Of a stretch of DNA of 64,000 nucleotides, positions 10,433-22,239 are shown one piece after another. Under the pieces are notes generated by a model that searched no databases, had not been told where the DNA came from, and saw only the letters and a list, made by a program, of their open reading frames with translations. A program made the position numbers and the translations under genes. Positions within the stretch are counted from its first letter, which is position 1, and the number at the start of each line of letters is the position of its first letter. Origin of the DNA: Pseudeuparius sepicola (lineage: Eukaryota; Arthropoda; Insecta; Coleoptera; Anthribidae); NCBI GenBank assembly GCA_963920635.1, contig OY987300.1:56813415-56877414 (forward strand), given 5' to 3'.

Positions 10433-11585
10433 AAATAAAATAAATTTAATTGTTTAAATAAAACATAAGATATTTTAAAACCGAGGTTATGCTTTCATTG
10501 TAGTATGCCAATTTTAGTATCGAAGTGACAATACGTCTTCTTAACGGAAATTCAAACTATTTTAAACTTATTGGTTCATCTGCAATTACGTCAAAAGTAT
10601 AGATTATATTGTTGGGACCACATGGATTTGCTTGTATATTTAAAGTAGGTAATGGAAAAGTGACTATATACACGAACTCACTAAAATCACAACAGTCTTT
10701 TTTCCTGTGTAGACGTGTAGATAATATGAAATAATAACTCGGGTGCCGGCCGCCGCCGACGGCCGCCGACGGGTCACACGAGTCTCGCCGATGCCGACGA
10801 AGAAGCGCGAATATATATTTAAAAAACGGCGGTGGCCTGTTTGCTTTATTGCAAAAATGATATTTTTTGGGAGTTATTCAGGACGTTCACTTTTCGTTGG
10901 CAACACACTGCATAGCTTTTTGGCGTCGAAGCAATTTTACTATTATTTTTCATATCAGCAAAGGTGCATGCTATGAAGGGTTCGTGTATAAAAAAACTTC
11001 TGTAATTGCTCAATTATAAAATCTAAATTAACGATTCGATTACCGAATTCTTCTTGAACCACATTAGGGTCAGTTGAACATCTATTAATGTTTGATTGGA
11101 TAATTGTTCTGCATAATAGTGTTGCTACGACTAAAAAAGTGCCTCTAAAGTCTACTTCTTCAAAATGTTTTATATAACTAGTAGGTATTCCATATTTACA
11201 TTTGTGTAATAATAAATAAATCTAACTAAAAACTTTCTACCCTGTAAGAGTTCACTTTAGAGGGATTAGAGTGAATAGGCCATATTATATCACAACGGTT
11301 TCGTTAATCTATAAAATTACATCCTCAGGGACTAATTTATAGAGTTACGAAACTGGTCTCCCTTTTTAAATAAAGTAATAGTTGTGAGATAATAGGAGCT
11401 ATTAATTTCTAATCCCTTGTAAATGTTCCATTCAAAGCCCTGTTTTTCCCAGAAAGTTTGTTTCCCAAACCATATGCACCTGCAGTACTACTTATACCTA
11501 AATCCGAATAAGTGTGCAAAATGCAAAATATGTAGGTACCCCTCTCTCAAATTCTGGAAACCATATTAGGTACCTACGGGAATAA
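10433..11585. other. Intergenic DNA with a short GC-rich patch
   Basis: The region is AT-rich apart from a GCCGCCGACG-rich patch at about 10743-10815. The open frame through that patch is not recognisable. No promoter or repeat boundary was seen. Confidence 0.3.
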
Positions 11586-11777
11586 AAGCACTCAAGCCCA
11601 CAAATTACTCCTATTGGTTTCACTCCATGTGACTGTTGTGACATCATTATCAAACATTATAGGTATTCTTGCCCTGACTGCGGTTCAGTTTCAGAACCTT
11701 ATTCTGGCAAATCTGAATTATCGAACATCCTAGAAAATGTATTAAAATGTCATAAATTCGACAGACTGGAACAATAA
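11586..11777 (+). CDS. Unrecognised cysteine-rich open frame, possible terminal exon or gene remnant
   Basis: The frame is open for 63 codons from a preceding stop (11583) to TAA at 11775 and has no ATG near its start. It has gene-like composition and a zinc-binding look: C-D-C-C, then a basic-aromatic spacer (K-H-Y-R-Y), then CPDCG, followed by an acidic segment and a final C-H. The polyadenylation-type hexamer AATAAA overlaps the stop codon. It could be a last coding exon with an acceptor upstream (an AG lies at 11594-11595), or a decayed transposon or host gene. I do not recognise the family. Direct evidence of expression is needed to choose. Confidence 0.3.
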   Translation, partial: KHSSPQITPIGFTPCDCCDIIIKHYRYSCPDCGSVSEPYSGKSELSNILENVLKCHKFDRLEQ

Positions 11778-13609
11778 AATGTACTATTTTTATTTTGCCC
11801 GATTTTCAACTCCAATGACTTTCGAACAATCTTCTAACGAAGAAGTTTCTAAAACTGACTGGATGTCAGAATTATTATCGTTCCCTCTGGAAAGTATATA
11901 AATTAGCTTTTATCATGCAGCGATTTACATAGGAATTCGTTTTCAAAAAATGATTCACATGACCCATTTATTTGTCAAAATTATTACTTGTACCTATCAC
12001 ATTTTTAAAGTAAAAATCAAGCGCACAATTTGGTCTAGAATTTAAATTTACTCTTTTTGCACGACCAGGCCATTTTATGCCCTAGGGATTAAACCATTTT
12101 ACACAAAAGCAAAAAGTAGGTACTTTGTGAATAATAATTATTTATTTTCTAGAATTTATTTGTGGCGCAATGGATTAATAATTATTTATTTATAATTCCT
12201 GGAGGAATAATAATAATGAGTATTATTATATGCCAGTCGACATACATAATGTCGCGGTAGAAAATATTTTCTTCGGGTACTCGGAAATATAAATATTTGC
12301 TAACATACTAACATTCAAAACAAGCGAAACACAAATAAGGGAGACTGAGACTAATAAAATGAAAAATGAACCATCTGATATCGATTGAAAGTTCCCCTGA
12401 CGTGGTTTCCGAGCCCGGTGAGGTACGCCGAAGTAGGGGGAAGTAGGGGAACCACGAGTTCCAGCGAACGCCCGCCCGCCCGCCTATCTCCGTACGTCTA
12501 ATTCCTGCTCGAATGGCCAATTCACGGATCATTTTATTGCCGGGCAATGGGTTCGTAGTTTTCAAATCATAGCCAAACGAAGAAACGTATCGACTTGAAA
12601 GTAGTCTTAAAATAATGTTATAGAATGCCTCAATCGTCGTTGTGTCTTTCGAATTATTTTTGAGCGGTGGAAATACTCGAAATTCTTAACCGAATATAGT
12701 CGAATTTCGGGTATGTTTGGCTTTTTTTTTCACAGTGTCGCATTAGTCCTGCACAGTTCGTGATACACAACGACGATTCTTCGTAGTTTTATCTAAGCCA
12801 CAAAAAAAAATCAAGTGAAAATATTAAGAAATGCAAGTAGGAGATGTAAACTACGAAACCCTTGAAAATGGGGGGTATCGTAGCGCCTTAATGAGATTCC
12901 ATTCCAAGTGTGCCACGAACTAATTCGATAATTTCATTTATTCGTTCTTTTATTTTGTGAGCTTTATCAAAATAAGTTACCTATAGGTTTTACTTTGAAA
13001 CTAGGCAGGTAAACACTTAAGGCATAAATGCCAATTTCACAAATTCCATTGTATAGGGGTGATACGGTTATGATATAAAAAAGTAAATGTGAATTTTTTT
13101 TGCGAAGTTTAAAACTAAAGCAAATCAACCTTATCACCCGAGTAACTCGACGCTGAGCGCTGTTGTCACATTTCATAGTACAATGTTAACATTGTTGAAC
13201 GCTCAGTAAAAGGTTATGCAGAAATAAGAAAAAAACACTTATCTCTAATCTGCATGTTATCCATGTTGTCAGTTTTGATTCTACAAATGGCAAGCGTTGT
13301 ATTATTGTACCCACATTACAAGCTGCAGCATTTGCTTGAGGACTTTCTCGAATTTCCGCATACACATTTCTCGTAATTTTTAAATTACACGATAATATTG
13401 CTAACGATAAAACACTACACGGCCAACCGTTTTGTTCGTTTACGGTTTTTTCTTGTTTTTTTTTAAGTAAAAAAATAAATAAGACTGAGGGTTATGATGT
13501 TGCCATGTCAAGCGTCTAGCGCATAACGCGCATCTGATGACATGATGATAGAAACAGTAATGTATGCAACCAACGATGTAAGTGCAGGTGTAGATACATA
13601 CGATTTATG
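11778..13609. other. Intergenic DNA, no gene recognised
   Basis: AT-rich sequence with a more balanced patch around 12400-12560. That patch holds an 85-codon frame of unconvincing composition. No repeat boundaries, RNA genes or promoter signals were identified. Confidence 0.3.
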
Positions 13610-13838
13610 TAATTTTATAAATATAAGTATCTCAAAGCATATATATCTATACGATATACAAGTCTATCAAATAACTATTTATTATGCATTACAAAATAGA
13701 AAATACCTACTGATTTTAAGAAATTGCCAATGTAAACAAATTAACCTCGCCTTCTTCCCCCCGACCCGCTAATGTAGAAGCAAAATAAAACCGATTTATT
13801 TGTATTATCGTGAGTCATCTATTCCTATATATCGTTGC
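13610..13838. repeat. Dispersed repeat family B, copy 1
   Basis: About 230 bp match 25962-26187 in direct orientation with an estimated 80-85 percent identity, including the shared blocks TCTCAAAGCATA, GACCCGCTAATGTAGAAGCA and TGAGTCATCTATTCCTATAT. Neither coding capacity nor terminal repeats are evident, so its class is unknown. Confidence 0.65.
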
Positions 13839-13882
13839 ATGCAATAGTTTATTACGGTCCCAGTCTTTGTGTAAAGCAGATG

Positions 13883-13990
13883 TTTTGAAAAACTGGCAAA
13901 GTTGCTTGGAAAAATTAGAATAGGCAGTTTAGTTATACCTATTTTGAAAAATTGGCGAAGTTGCTAGGAAAAAAATTAGAATAAGCAGCT
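13883..13990. repeat. Tandem duplication, two units of about 60 bp
   Basis: Two adjacent diverged copies share TTTTGAAAAACTGGCAAAGT (second copy TTTTGAAAAATTGGCGAAGT), then TTGCTNGGAAAAA and AGAATANGCAG. Related sequence in inverted orientation occurs at 17340-17400 and 23680-23750, so the unit belongs to a wider repeat family. Confidence 0.55.
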
Positions 13991-14004
13991 AGAGGTAAAT
14001 GGTG

Positions 14005-14670
14005 GTGGTATGCATTGGCGTGCCCATGGGGGGGGGGGGGGGGAGGTTTCGGGGTTCAAACCCCCCCCCCCCAAGCAGGTTAACATGTTCCAGCAATATT
14101 CCAAAATTGTACATTCCTAAGGTGAACGTGCCTGTAATGTACTTAAGTTAAATGTTCAATTTGTAAATATTTATAAGAACCACTAAGTTAGGAATATGTT
14201 ATACAAGATATTGTGGAAATATACATCATTCGGACATTCATCTAATATATTTGTATCTGCGCTTAACAAATATCTTGGTTATATTATGCACTTACTGAAC
14301 ATATTTCGTAAAATATTGTAACAATGTTTTATAAATATGGGGGAATATTTTTTGCACATTAGGAACTTATTTTGTATATTCAAAAAATATTAGATGCTAT
14401 ATGGGATGTTTTCAGGTCGGATAGTAGTCGGAACTCTTAGTCCAAGTCCAAATCCAAAAAACGAAAACTTGATTTTGGATTGTAGGTTTATTAAAATCAG
14501 TTTTGTTCCTTTTTAAGAATAGTTTTTTTTTAATTTTGAGTATATTTTTAACTACCAGTCTTAGATTTTTCTCCCCACCCCTCCCATTCTCCCTCCCCTA
14601 AACCTCCATTCGCTTAAGCCCCGAACCCCCCCCCCCAGACACAATTTCTGGGCACGCCACTGGTGGTATA
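14005..14670. mobile_element. Non-autonomous hAT element (MITE) with poly-G/poly-C ends
   Basis: The ends are inverted repeats starting CANTGGCGTGCCCA (14013 and 14662). GTGGTATG at 14005-14012 and GTGGTATA at 14663-14670 form an 8-bp target duplication with one mismatch. A G-run of about 16 follows the left end, and C-runs lie inside both ends. The 650-bp body is AT-rich without a transposase frame. It shares the terminal-repeat style and G/C runs of the element at 4356-5487 but is a different family. Confidence 0.82.
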
Positions 14671-14672
14671 GT

Positions 14673-15005
14673 CTAATTAATTCTTGATTCGGCACGCTGA
14701 TTAGGCAGCAGCAGCACGGCGTATAAGAAGGTGGAAGATTGTAAAAAATAAGTCGACTTCTGGTGATGTTCTTTCTGTGGGGTGAGAGAACGGTGTGTGT
14801 CCATGTCGAAGAAAAGTGCGCGACAGCGCGGCATGCCCTGCAATATTCGCCGCTTCCGGCGTTTTGTCTGGATATCTCTAGTTGTACGCGACTCTATACG
14901 GTTTTCTGTAGAGTCGAGGCGTTGAGTGTATTCCTCACTCAACGGTCGAGATGAGTGGCTTTCCAACAACGTATAGTTGCTGTGGCGTAGCACAGCAGAT
15001 TGCAT
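14673..15005 (-). CDS. Unrecognised 110-codon open frame
   Basis: An ATG-initiated frame abuts the hAT element above, so its 3' end lies right at the insertion point. The product is basic and serine-rich with an arginine-lysine cluster (T-K-R-R-K-R-R) near the middle. The opposite strand is also open over much of the stretch, which weakens the case. No domain is recognised, and it may simply be a chance frame in a more GC-balanced segment. Confidence 0.12.
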   Translation of the reverse strand: MQSAVLRHSNYTLLESHSSRPLSEEYTQRLDSTENRIESRTTRDIQTKRRKRRILQGMPRCRALFFDMDTHRSLTPQKEHHQKSTYFLQSSTFLYAVLLLPNQRAESRIN

Positions 15006-16814
15006 TTATCGCCACATCATAACTCTTTCCCCAAAAATTTTAAAACTCCACAAAAATTATTGTATTTTATAATATTTAGGTATCCATTTCTGGGGAAGAA
15101 GTAAAAAACAAGTAAATTTAGGATATGTTGTGCAACTTAATACACTTCTGGACATAATATATTTTTTATTTGTAGATATTCGTAGATATTAAGCTATTTT
15201 CCCCCTGTGGTTAATTTTTTTTAAGTCATGACTGAATCACCCGGCATATAGAACCTATCATTTTGACATTTCTGGTTAATACCTACAACTTTTTGCATGC
15301 GGGAACCACCGACCAATTGAGGTCGGTGGCGGGAACCCAATAATATACATACTTGTATTGTCTACATGACTTAGGTATCTCCAACGATTCTATTTAGGAA
15401 AAGCCTTTGAATGTCTATAACTAACTTTGATGCTTTCGTCTACTTTACTCGAGTTACCCATGGAAGCATTAGTTACTTTATATACTTATGGGTTCTTTAA
15501 TTCTGACATAAGAACTCACAAGCAAGAAACGACCTTTGAAATAAATTTCCTCAATGTTTATTTAAACCTCAAAATTTTCAACCAATTTTCTAATTCTCGG
15601 TTCTTCTAGTGACCTTGATATTATTTGCATAATAAATAACTAAAATATAATATTCAGGTTGTACAAAAGGGAATTAAGAGGAGCTGGTAGTGGTTGTATC
15701 TAACCATGGCTGATAAGTAATAAATCAGACTTTCGCGAGCCCGCAGTGACAAAATACAATTCTGCTCAGCAGAAGAAATATGAGCTATCGTGTTTTGTCT
15801 AGTGGGCCGCCATAATACTTCTCCGGAGCAATATTTATACATCTCTGAGACGAAGGTGCCCAAAACCAGAGGCGCGCGTGTGCGTGCTCCAAAACAAAAT
15901 ATACTTCCAACTTTCGGCGCATGCAACGTGCTTTACCGCCACGAAATAAATAATGTTTTATTTGTAGGAACGTCCGCCATTAAATTAAGGCCCTAGATCA
16001 CCCTAGCTTCGTCTTGTCCAATAAACTTAAATCTAATGCACGTTTTACATTCCTCGGCAGTATTCTTTTCCTAGTGGAAGAACGGTGACTATTATTCTTC
16101 CGGGCGAAAATAGAAGATAAAGGAGTAATTTTATTCAAATTTGACTCTGAAATATCGTCGCGCTTTACTCAAGAAATCAGTGGAGAAGGATAACGGTCAG
16201 ATGCTTCTTGCTTCTTTAATGATTCTTCGAAATCACTCTTTGCTGGAAAGGTTTTACAGTTAAATTATTAAGATTAGGAGGCTTTCATCAAGGCCTTCAT
16301 TATGTATACTCCTATATTGATATACGTGGCTGATTAAAGAATAATATAATACTATATTGTCTCTTAGGAAAAAAAAACACAAAACAATAACAACTATTAA
16401 TAATTATTACACCATTTCGATATAAACTCTATTATAAAAGTAGGTAAATAGCATGTCGATAACTGTTAATAAAAAACGTATTGTTTATTGAATTATAATG
16501 AGTAATCTATTATTCGATATCAACTTCATTATGGAGATGAATACTAACAAATTGAAGTAATTTTCTGGGAATGAGCTCTGATAACACTGAGAGGTTATCT
16601 TAAAGCAATTAAAACTTTATTGTAGGAAAGAGAATTTTTGCAAGTTACATCCTCGGCACGTATACAAATGATGAGTTTTGAACGAAGACTAAGATCGTCC
16701 ATTTGACAATATTGGGAGACTAAAGCAAGCTTATTTTACAGCTATGTAGTGTTATCCACAATATTTTCAATTTGAGTAGAAACATTTTTTATTTTTTTTT
16801 ATGCGTAGAATGCA
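15006..16814. other. Intergenic DNA, no gene recognised
   Basis: The DNA is AT-rich with a balanced patch at about 15690-15990, which is open on both strands and therefore uninformative. No repeat boundary or RNA signal was seen. Confidence 0.3.
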
Positions 16815-16879
16815 TTGATGATATTTTCATTCGGTAGCGGTTATGGAGAAAAAAATCCATGTGGTTCAATTTTGAGAAA

Positions 16880-17180
16880 ATTAAAATTTTTCCTTCAAAA
16901 CCACCACTCAAAGAAACTGTCTTCCTGCACCAATGTAAAAAAAAATAAAATCGAAATCGAAAATACCAAAAAAGTTATGGCACGTTTAAGCAACGCAAAA
17001 AAAAACGTCCAGTATCTTCTACACTGCCTAATAGATATCGAAATGCGGCTTGCAGCATTCAATTCTACTCAAAATCAGACTCTAGGGGCCCCGCTAATAG
17101 GACCCCCCCAAAAAAGCGTCCAATTTGATAAAACTCGAGGCGAAATAGGCGAAAAATTTAGGAATCGTCATTTATTCTAG
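16880..17180 (+). repeat. Dispersed repeat family F, copy 1
   Basis: The block AAGTTATGGCACGTTTAAG, followed by an A-rich stretch and then GCATTCAATT, recurs in the same order at 41990-42135. The copies are diverged. An open frame runs through this copy but encodes lysine/asparagine-rich low-complexity sequence and is not conserved in the other copy. Confidence 0.45.
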
Positions 17181-18590
17181 AAAATACGCAACGCAACTGT
17201 ATTGCAGGGTGTTCTGTTATTTCACATTGACTTGACATTATCTTTGAGACAGGAGGAAGATTTATTCTGCGAAAGCACAGAAAGGAGTTATTGACATTTT
17301 TGAGTTAGCGTTCAACGCGTGGATCTTTTAATGATAAAGGTATTTATAAATTTTTCTGGCAACTGGAAAAACTTGTCTTTTAATCAGTTTGGTTCAGGTC
17401 TCTGTGGCAAACAATCTAATTAAAAATTAAATGGATTTGTTTGCGCTACACAGAAATTGCAGGCAATATTGGGTACACTCTGTACATACTATTTTTGCCG
17501 AGGACAGAACATTTGAAACCACTAATGACCCTTTAACAAACATTTACGGTAGACATTGTACATTTAGTTTTTTTCTGTTGATTAACCCTTCCCGAAGGTA
17601 TTATAGTTTTTAGTTTAATGTACACGTTGATAAGATATCCCAACTTTCTACAATTTTGATTTGAATCTTGATTTTTGTTGGGCAATTGCACTTTTATCTA
17701 ACAATAGAAATAAAAATTACATATTTCTGTAAATATTTAAGTTGGGTCATATACCTAAGACATGACATCATAGAGTATGCTTGGACCACATTTCAACTCA
17801 ATCATTTCACTGGTTCATGATACCTATAAGGTTTAAGGTCGTCCTAGTGATGTCCGTATTCACAGGCCTCGTTCAGGCTAATGATTCTGGGACACCCTGT
17901 ATGTATATACTAGGATAATAATCACTATTGTGTGATGTAGGCAGTAGGTATGAGATGTATTGAAATTGTGATTTCTCTTGCAGGTGTTCATAGGTAGGTA
18001 TAAGTATAGAGATTCCTCTTGTCAATTTTCTTCTTGCAAAAACCCAATTGGCGCGCCTGTAGAGGAAAAACTCCAGCGCACCTGAATGAATTCTACCTCT
18101 TGATGTATCTGTTTAAGTAAATAGGAATTCCTCCGCCCGGAATTCTTTTTTCTGCCATCGCGCAAGCGGGCAAGGCTCTTCCTACTTTCCGCCGCGTTCG
18201 CCGGCTCTTCAAGTTTTAATTGCCCCCCATTACAGATTTGTTGAAAAATGAGCGGTCGCATTCTGCGCATTGCCGATATAGTTAGCAACATGGCCTTATG
18301 CGGTCGCAAATGGCCGTTGGCCTTGTAATTATTTTCTTTGCAGCCGAGTGATTAACTCGTTTGTTGATTTATATTTGCGCCGGCCGAATTTATGACTAGG
18401 CCGATCTGACATGTTGCATGCGTGTAGGCTGGGGCTCGGTTTAGACGTTGCATGTTAATTTGGAATATAGAACTCCGGCGAAAGAATAATAAGACATGCC
18501 TTCCCTCTATCCGCTCCGGCCGGGTTCCAATTATTGTGCCGTTCTTGTCCTTGCGAAACGCCGTGAACTAAAATCAGAAAATTGGTAATA
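17181..18590. other. Intergenic DNA, no gene recognised
   Basis: It is AT-rich up to about 18020. From 18020 to about 18480 it is more GC-balanced, with the look of unique sequence (a possible conserved non-coding stretch). A 95-codon minus-strand frame at 18022-18309 has no recognisable domain. ACACCCTGTATG near 17891 is a terminus-like motif shared with the foldback elements. Confidence 0.3.
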
Positions 18591-18743
18591 GGTGTGTTTC
18601 GGCAGAACTCCAAACCCAAACCGTTTGAAACCAGTTCGAAACTGTCGGGAGCATGCGCGGTTTCGTTTTTGGGGAGTCAAAATGAATCTGTGCATTATAT
18701 CCCGACAGTTTTAAACCGGTTTTAATTTCTGCCAAAACAGACC
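18591..18743. mobile_element. MITE, family with GTCTGTTT...GCAGAA ends, copy 1
   Basis: A 153-bp element with imperfect terminal inverted repeats: GGTGTGTTTCGGCAGAACT at the left, and at the right the complement of GGTCTGTTTTGGCAGAAATT. TAATA is present on both sides (18586-18590 and 18744-18748), a candidate 5-bp target duplication. A second copy lies at 49226-49365. Both carry GGAGCATGCGC in the centre. There is no coding capacity, and the superfamily is undetermined. Confidence 0.7.
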
Positions 18744-20015
18744 TAATATTAACAACAAATTTTAGATTACTGCTCGATCTAGCAATTCCATTCTGCGCGA
18801 TAGCATCTAAACGCCAGATCAAGCCGAAGCCGAAAATGGCAAAATCTGTTTGATGGTTTTTGAATAATAGACCTCCTCTACTCATCCATCTTTTTACAAC
18901 TACATTATGTTGAAGGTAAAACTCCAAATTATATTTTCCTTTATTTTACCGAAAAATAGAAAAAAATTAAATATTAAGTTAAAAATTTCTAGACCTGTGA
19001 CGTCAGACATCACGACCCTAAAACGCCGATGCATGATTTTAGCGTTATTATAGGCACATAAAAACCGCAAGCTGCTGTTTTTCTATGTTATATAGGTATA
19101 CCAATGTTTCAGTAATAGGTATCTGTTTCTCAGGTTTTCAGCTGTCTCAAAAGTTCAATAATTTCAAATTTTGAATAAACCCTTATCGAGTCCAGTGGAA
19201 TAAACAACACTTTGTATAGGGCTTACTTTTATAACCACTTTTTTATTCATTCCATGCAAACAATCGATTGTTAAGGCTTGAAAGGAATAGGCAAATTAAT
19301 AAATTTTAAAAATGCTAATTCCTTATTTTATTTTAAAATTAAATTAATAAAAAAATTTCCTATTGTCTTGAATTTGTGGATATCATGATAAAAAGAGACG
19401 ATCGGTGCGGTAACAAAAAATATTTGCTCTGGCGAAGAGAATCACATACTAAAATTCCAAAATATTAGGAGCTTTTAATATTTTCATTTTCAAATTCTTA
19501 TTTTATTTCCAGAATATCAGTAAAATTTTGAAAAACTCCTAAACATTGCGTAATGTGATTATGTAATTCTCTTAATATAATAATAAATACCTATATTTTG
19601 TTATCGCATAAATCGCCTGTCTTTCTCACGAGATCCACAATAAGTTAAATAAATTTAGTATAGGTAGAAAATTTGAAAATGGAATATTTCAAAAGGAAAA
19701 ATAAAACCATACAAAGTTGCATACCATTTTAATTGTCGTGAGGAGCAGGTTTCAAAAATGCAAAAAAAATACCTATAGGGGTTATATTCAAAAAGCATAA
19801 GCTTGGTTTGTCACGGTTTTGGATAGCACCCTATATAAAATTTGCTATAACCGTAAAAAAAACGCTATTCGGCATCTAAAATTTTTATATGAAACATTAT
19901 TTATAGGTAACTAAAAAAAAATAAAACCCTGTAGGCTTTATTTTCTTTATTTTTAGGATATTAATTTCAAATTTGGCGGATGATAATTTATTATTAGAGG
20001 TTAGTTGTCAAATAG
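18744..20015. other. AT-rich intergenic DNA, no gene recognised
   Basis: No coding frame, terminal repeat or RNA signal could be supported in this stretch. Confidence 0.3.
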
Positions 20016-20186
20016 TATCACTATTTCTGTTCATATTCCATATTGCCGGTTAAACCGGAAGTGGAATATTATATGAGCAGAATTCCAGATACAGATCAAC
20101 AACCAATTTATTCTGAAATTTGTGAAGATATTTCTCTTTCGGTGGATGATGTGGCTGAAGAAGAACTCAACACTGTAACGGTGTAG
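20016..20186 (+). CDS. Unrecognised acidic open frame, possible exon
   Basis: The frame is open for 56 codons from a stop just upstream to TAG at 20184, with an internal ATG at 20073 that gives a 37-residue product. The C-terminal half is acidic and of ordinary protein composition (SEICEDISLSVDDVAEEEL), unlike the lysine/asparagine noise typical of this AT-rich DNA. The stretch CCGGTTAAACCGG inside it is a palindrome of the kind seen in local MITEs. It may therefore be an exonised or captured fragment. No family is recognised. Confidence 0.22.
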   Translation, partial: YHYFCSYSILPVKPEVEYYMSRIPDTDQQPIYSEICEDISLSVDDVAEEELNTVTV

Positions 20187-20569
20187 TAGTGAGCACACAT
20201 ACTAATATACCTACTTCCCAAAACAAATGACTAATACAAAAATAACTTAAAGTATTACTTAGTTTCCAAAGTTGGTAGATGCTATAGTCGGAGGTTATTC
20301 GTCAAATTTTGTCACTTCCCTCACCTCGTATGTAATTTGGCGCACCCCATTTATTGTAGCCTAAGAAAAATACAAATATGTAGGTAGTTCTGAAAAAGTT
20401 TGTTAGGTATATTTAAAAATTATATTTATAGGTTATATTTTATCTCCAACTCTTTTTTGCATTCCATGAATGGTGATTTTTTGTTAGATATTTAAATTCC
20501 ATAATCATAGCAAAAACAAAATAAAGATAATATATAAAGTAAAAAGTACCTAATATCCTGTTATGGCCT

Positions 20570-20830
20570 GATTTCTAAACTATCTCTTGAAACCGCCCGC
20601 TACTAAATCAAATACAAACCGACCAATCAGCGCTCGCCTCGCCTTTCATGCGCAATGCGCCTGCGACGCAACCGGTTCGCGACGCCGCTGGGGGCCATTT
20701 TGAGTCTTCAGGCTAAAATTAGTTCGCACCCCATCCGCTGGATTTGGTATCGTTGGCTGCACGTGGAATATAATACCATTTTATTGAATCTGAACTAAAC
20801 GAATTGATGGCAAAATCTTACAAAAGTAAT
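20570..20830 (+). repeat. Promoter-like GC-rich repeat (family D), copy 1
   Basis: This segment matches 22240-22505 block by block in the same orientation. Shared blocks include ACTAAATCAAAT, GACCAATC, CATGCGCAATGC, GCGCAAC/CGCAACC, GGCCATNTTG, AGTTCGCACC and CTGGATTT. Several resemble vertebrate-style core-promoter sites: a CCAAT box, an NRF1-like CATGCGCAA and a YY1-like GGCCATTTTG. The copies are clearly related but diverged. They could be a duplicated CpG-rich promoter or promoter-bearing parts of a mobile element. Confidence 0.6.
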
Positions 20831-21018
20831 TTGATGACCCAGCGACACCACGGGCGCGCCTGCAAGGGTTTGAATTTAGAATGGGACATAATATGCCCCA
20901 TTTACCTACATAGGTATTTATAATCTAAGTGATTTATTTTGAGTACCTAAAATACCTAGACGTATGAAAAATTAATTTTAAGTATTAGGTAGGTACTGCT
21001 ATACCTATTTTATTTACA

Positions 21019-21135
21019 TATAATAATAATAATTCTCACCCTCGTAATATTCCAAACAAGGAGTATCCCAGAAGCAACTGAATTCTTGTGCGGGGGAGGG
21101 CGGTAATTACTATTATTTTAACTTCGTTGCCATGT
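21019..21135 (-). repeat. Interspersed repeat family A, copy 3
   Basis: This is a tail-end copy in the orientation of copy 1, starting (plus strand) with ATAATAATAATTCTCACCCT and ending near TTCGTTGCCATG. It is truncated relative to the copies at 1957 and 36760. Confidence 0.6.
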
Positions 21136-21210
21136 AGGTACATTCAGAAATTTAAAAAAAATGTGTTTGTAACAAATTCGGCCCACTATGATTACCATCA
21201 TTATTTCTAA

Positions 21211-21840
21211 AAAAAATAAAAAAAAAAACAATTTTCCATTGACAAAAAATGTTAAAGAGGAAGCATAAATGGATAATCACCAGGCCCTTTATCTTCGAAT
21301 TTTTGAATTTCAAACTTTTCCAGGTTGAATTTCTTAGATAACTTGAACTCTAAATGGGCTTTACACAGGAAATAAATACGTCTCTACTGTCAAAAACCAC
21401 CTTTATTTTCCAAAATTCCAAAACTAAAAACATTCTAAAAATTCCTTTGAGTCAATTTATCCCCAAACGGTAAAATTTTAATTCAGATATTTTTGCTTTT
21501 CACGATTTTTTCACTCGTCCTGAGTCACAATATAGGTATATTTAACAGAAATAATAAAAGGATGTAAACTAAACGACAAAATCTCGGACAAAAAATACTT
21601 TTAAAAAAGAAAATATAAAACATAAAGGTAATGTTTATATTTCCAAAGTGGTTTTTGACAGTAGAGACGTATTTATTTCCTGTGTAAAGCCCATTTAGAG
21701 TTCAAGTTATCTAAGAAATTCAACCTGGAAAAGTTTGAAATTCAAAAATTCGAAGATAAAGGGCCTGGTGATTATCCATTTATGCTTCCTCTTTAACATT
21801 TTTTGTCAATGAAAATTGTTTTATTATTTTTTTTTGTATG
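21211..21840. mobile_element. Foldback element with near-perfect 185-bp arms
   Basis: 21228-21412 is repeated almost without change as the reverse complement at 21640-21825. Both arms carry, in the appropriate orientation, AAATGGATAATCACCAGGCC and GTAGAGACGTATTTATTTCC. The spacer of about 230 bp is AT-rich and non-coding. A/T homopolymer runs bound the element, so its exact ends and any target duplication are unclear. The high arm identity implies recent origin or gene conversion between arms. A transcript across it would form a long hairpin. Confidence 0.82.
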
Positions 21841-22239
21841 TTAAATTTACATTTAATTTAAAATATGTACCTATTTAAGCAGTAGGTAAGTAAGCAAGCA
21901 CATCAATAATTCAATTTAATAGTTCGTAAAAAAATAGATCATTAAAAACATGAAATAATTTATGGGGTTTCCTATTACTAATTTTGGATACTTATGGATG
22001 AATTCGATTTCGATAATTATAAAATCATCTAAGAAATATTATTGTTTCTATATGAATAATGTTGGTGATTGCGGAGTGTCTGGTTTCTCCAATGAAGCCT
22101 GAATGAGATATTATGATTATCTTACGACTTAGGTACCAATACGACAAAAACCATAATCGTTTATTAAATGTCAAAACTGTCACGCACCGAACAATTTCGG
22201 CTCCAGGAATTTTAATACATGTGCAATGTGACAAAGTAA

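Noticed and set aside
13520..13550. Second hammerhead core (CTGATGA at about 13526)
   Set aside because: There is no GAAA strand, stem III or pairing flanks at the required distances.
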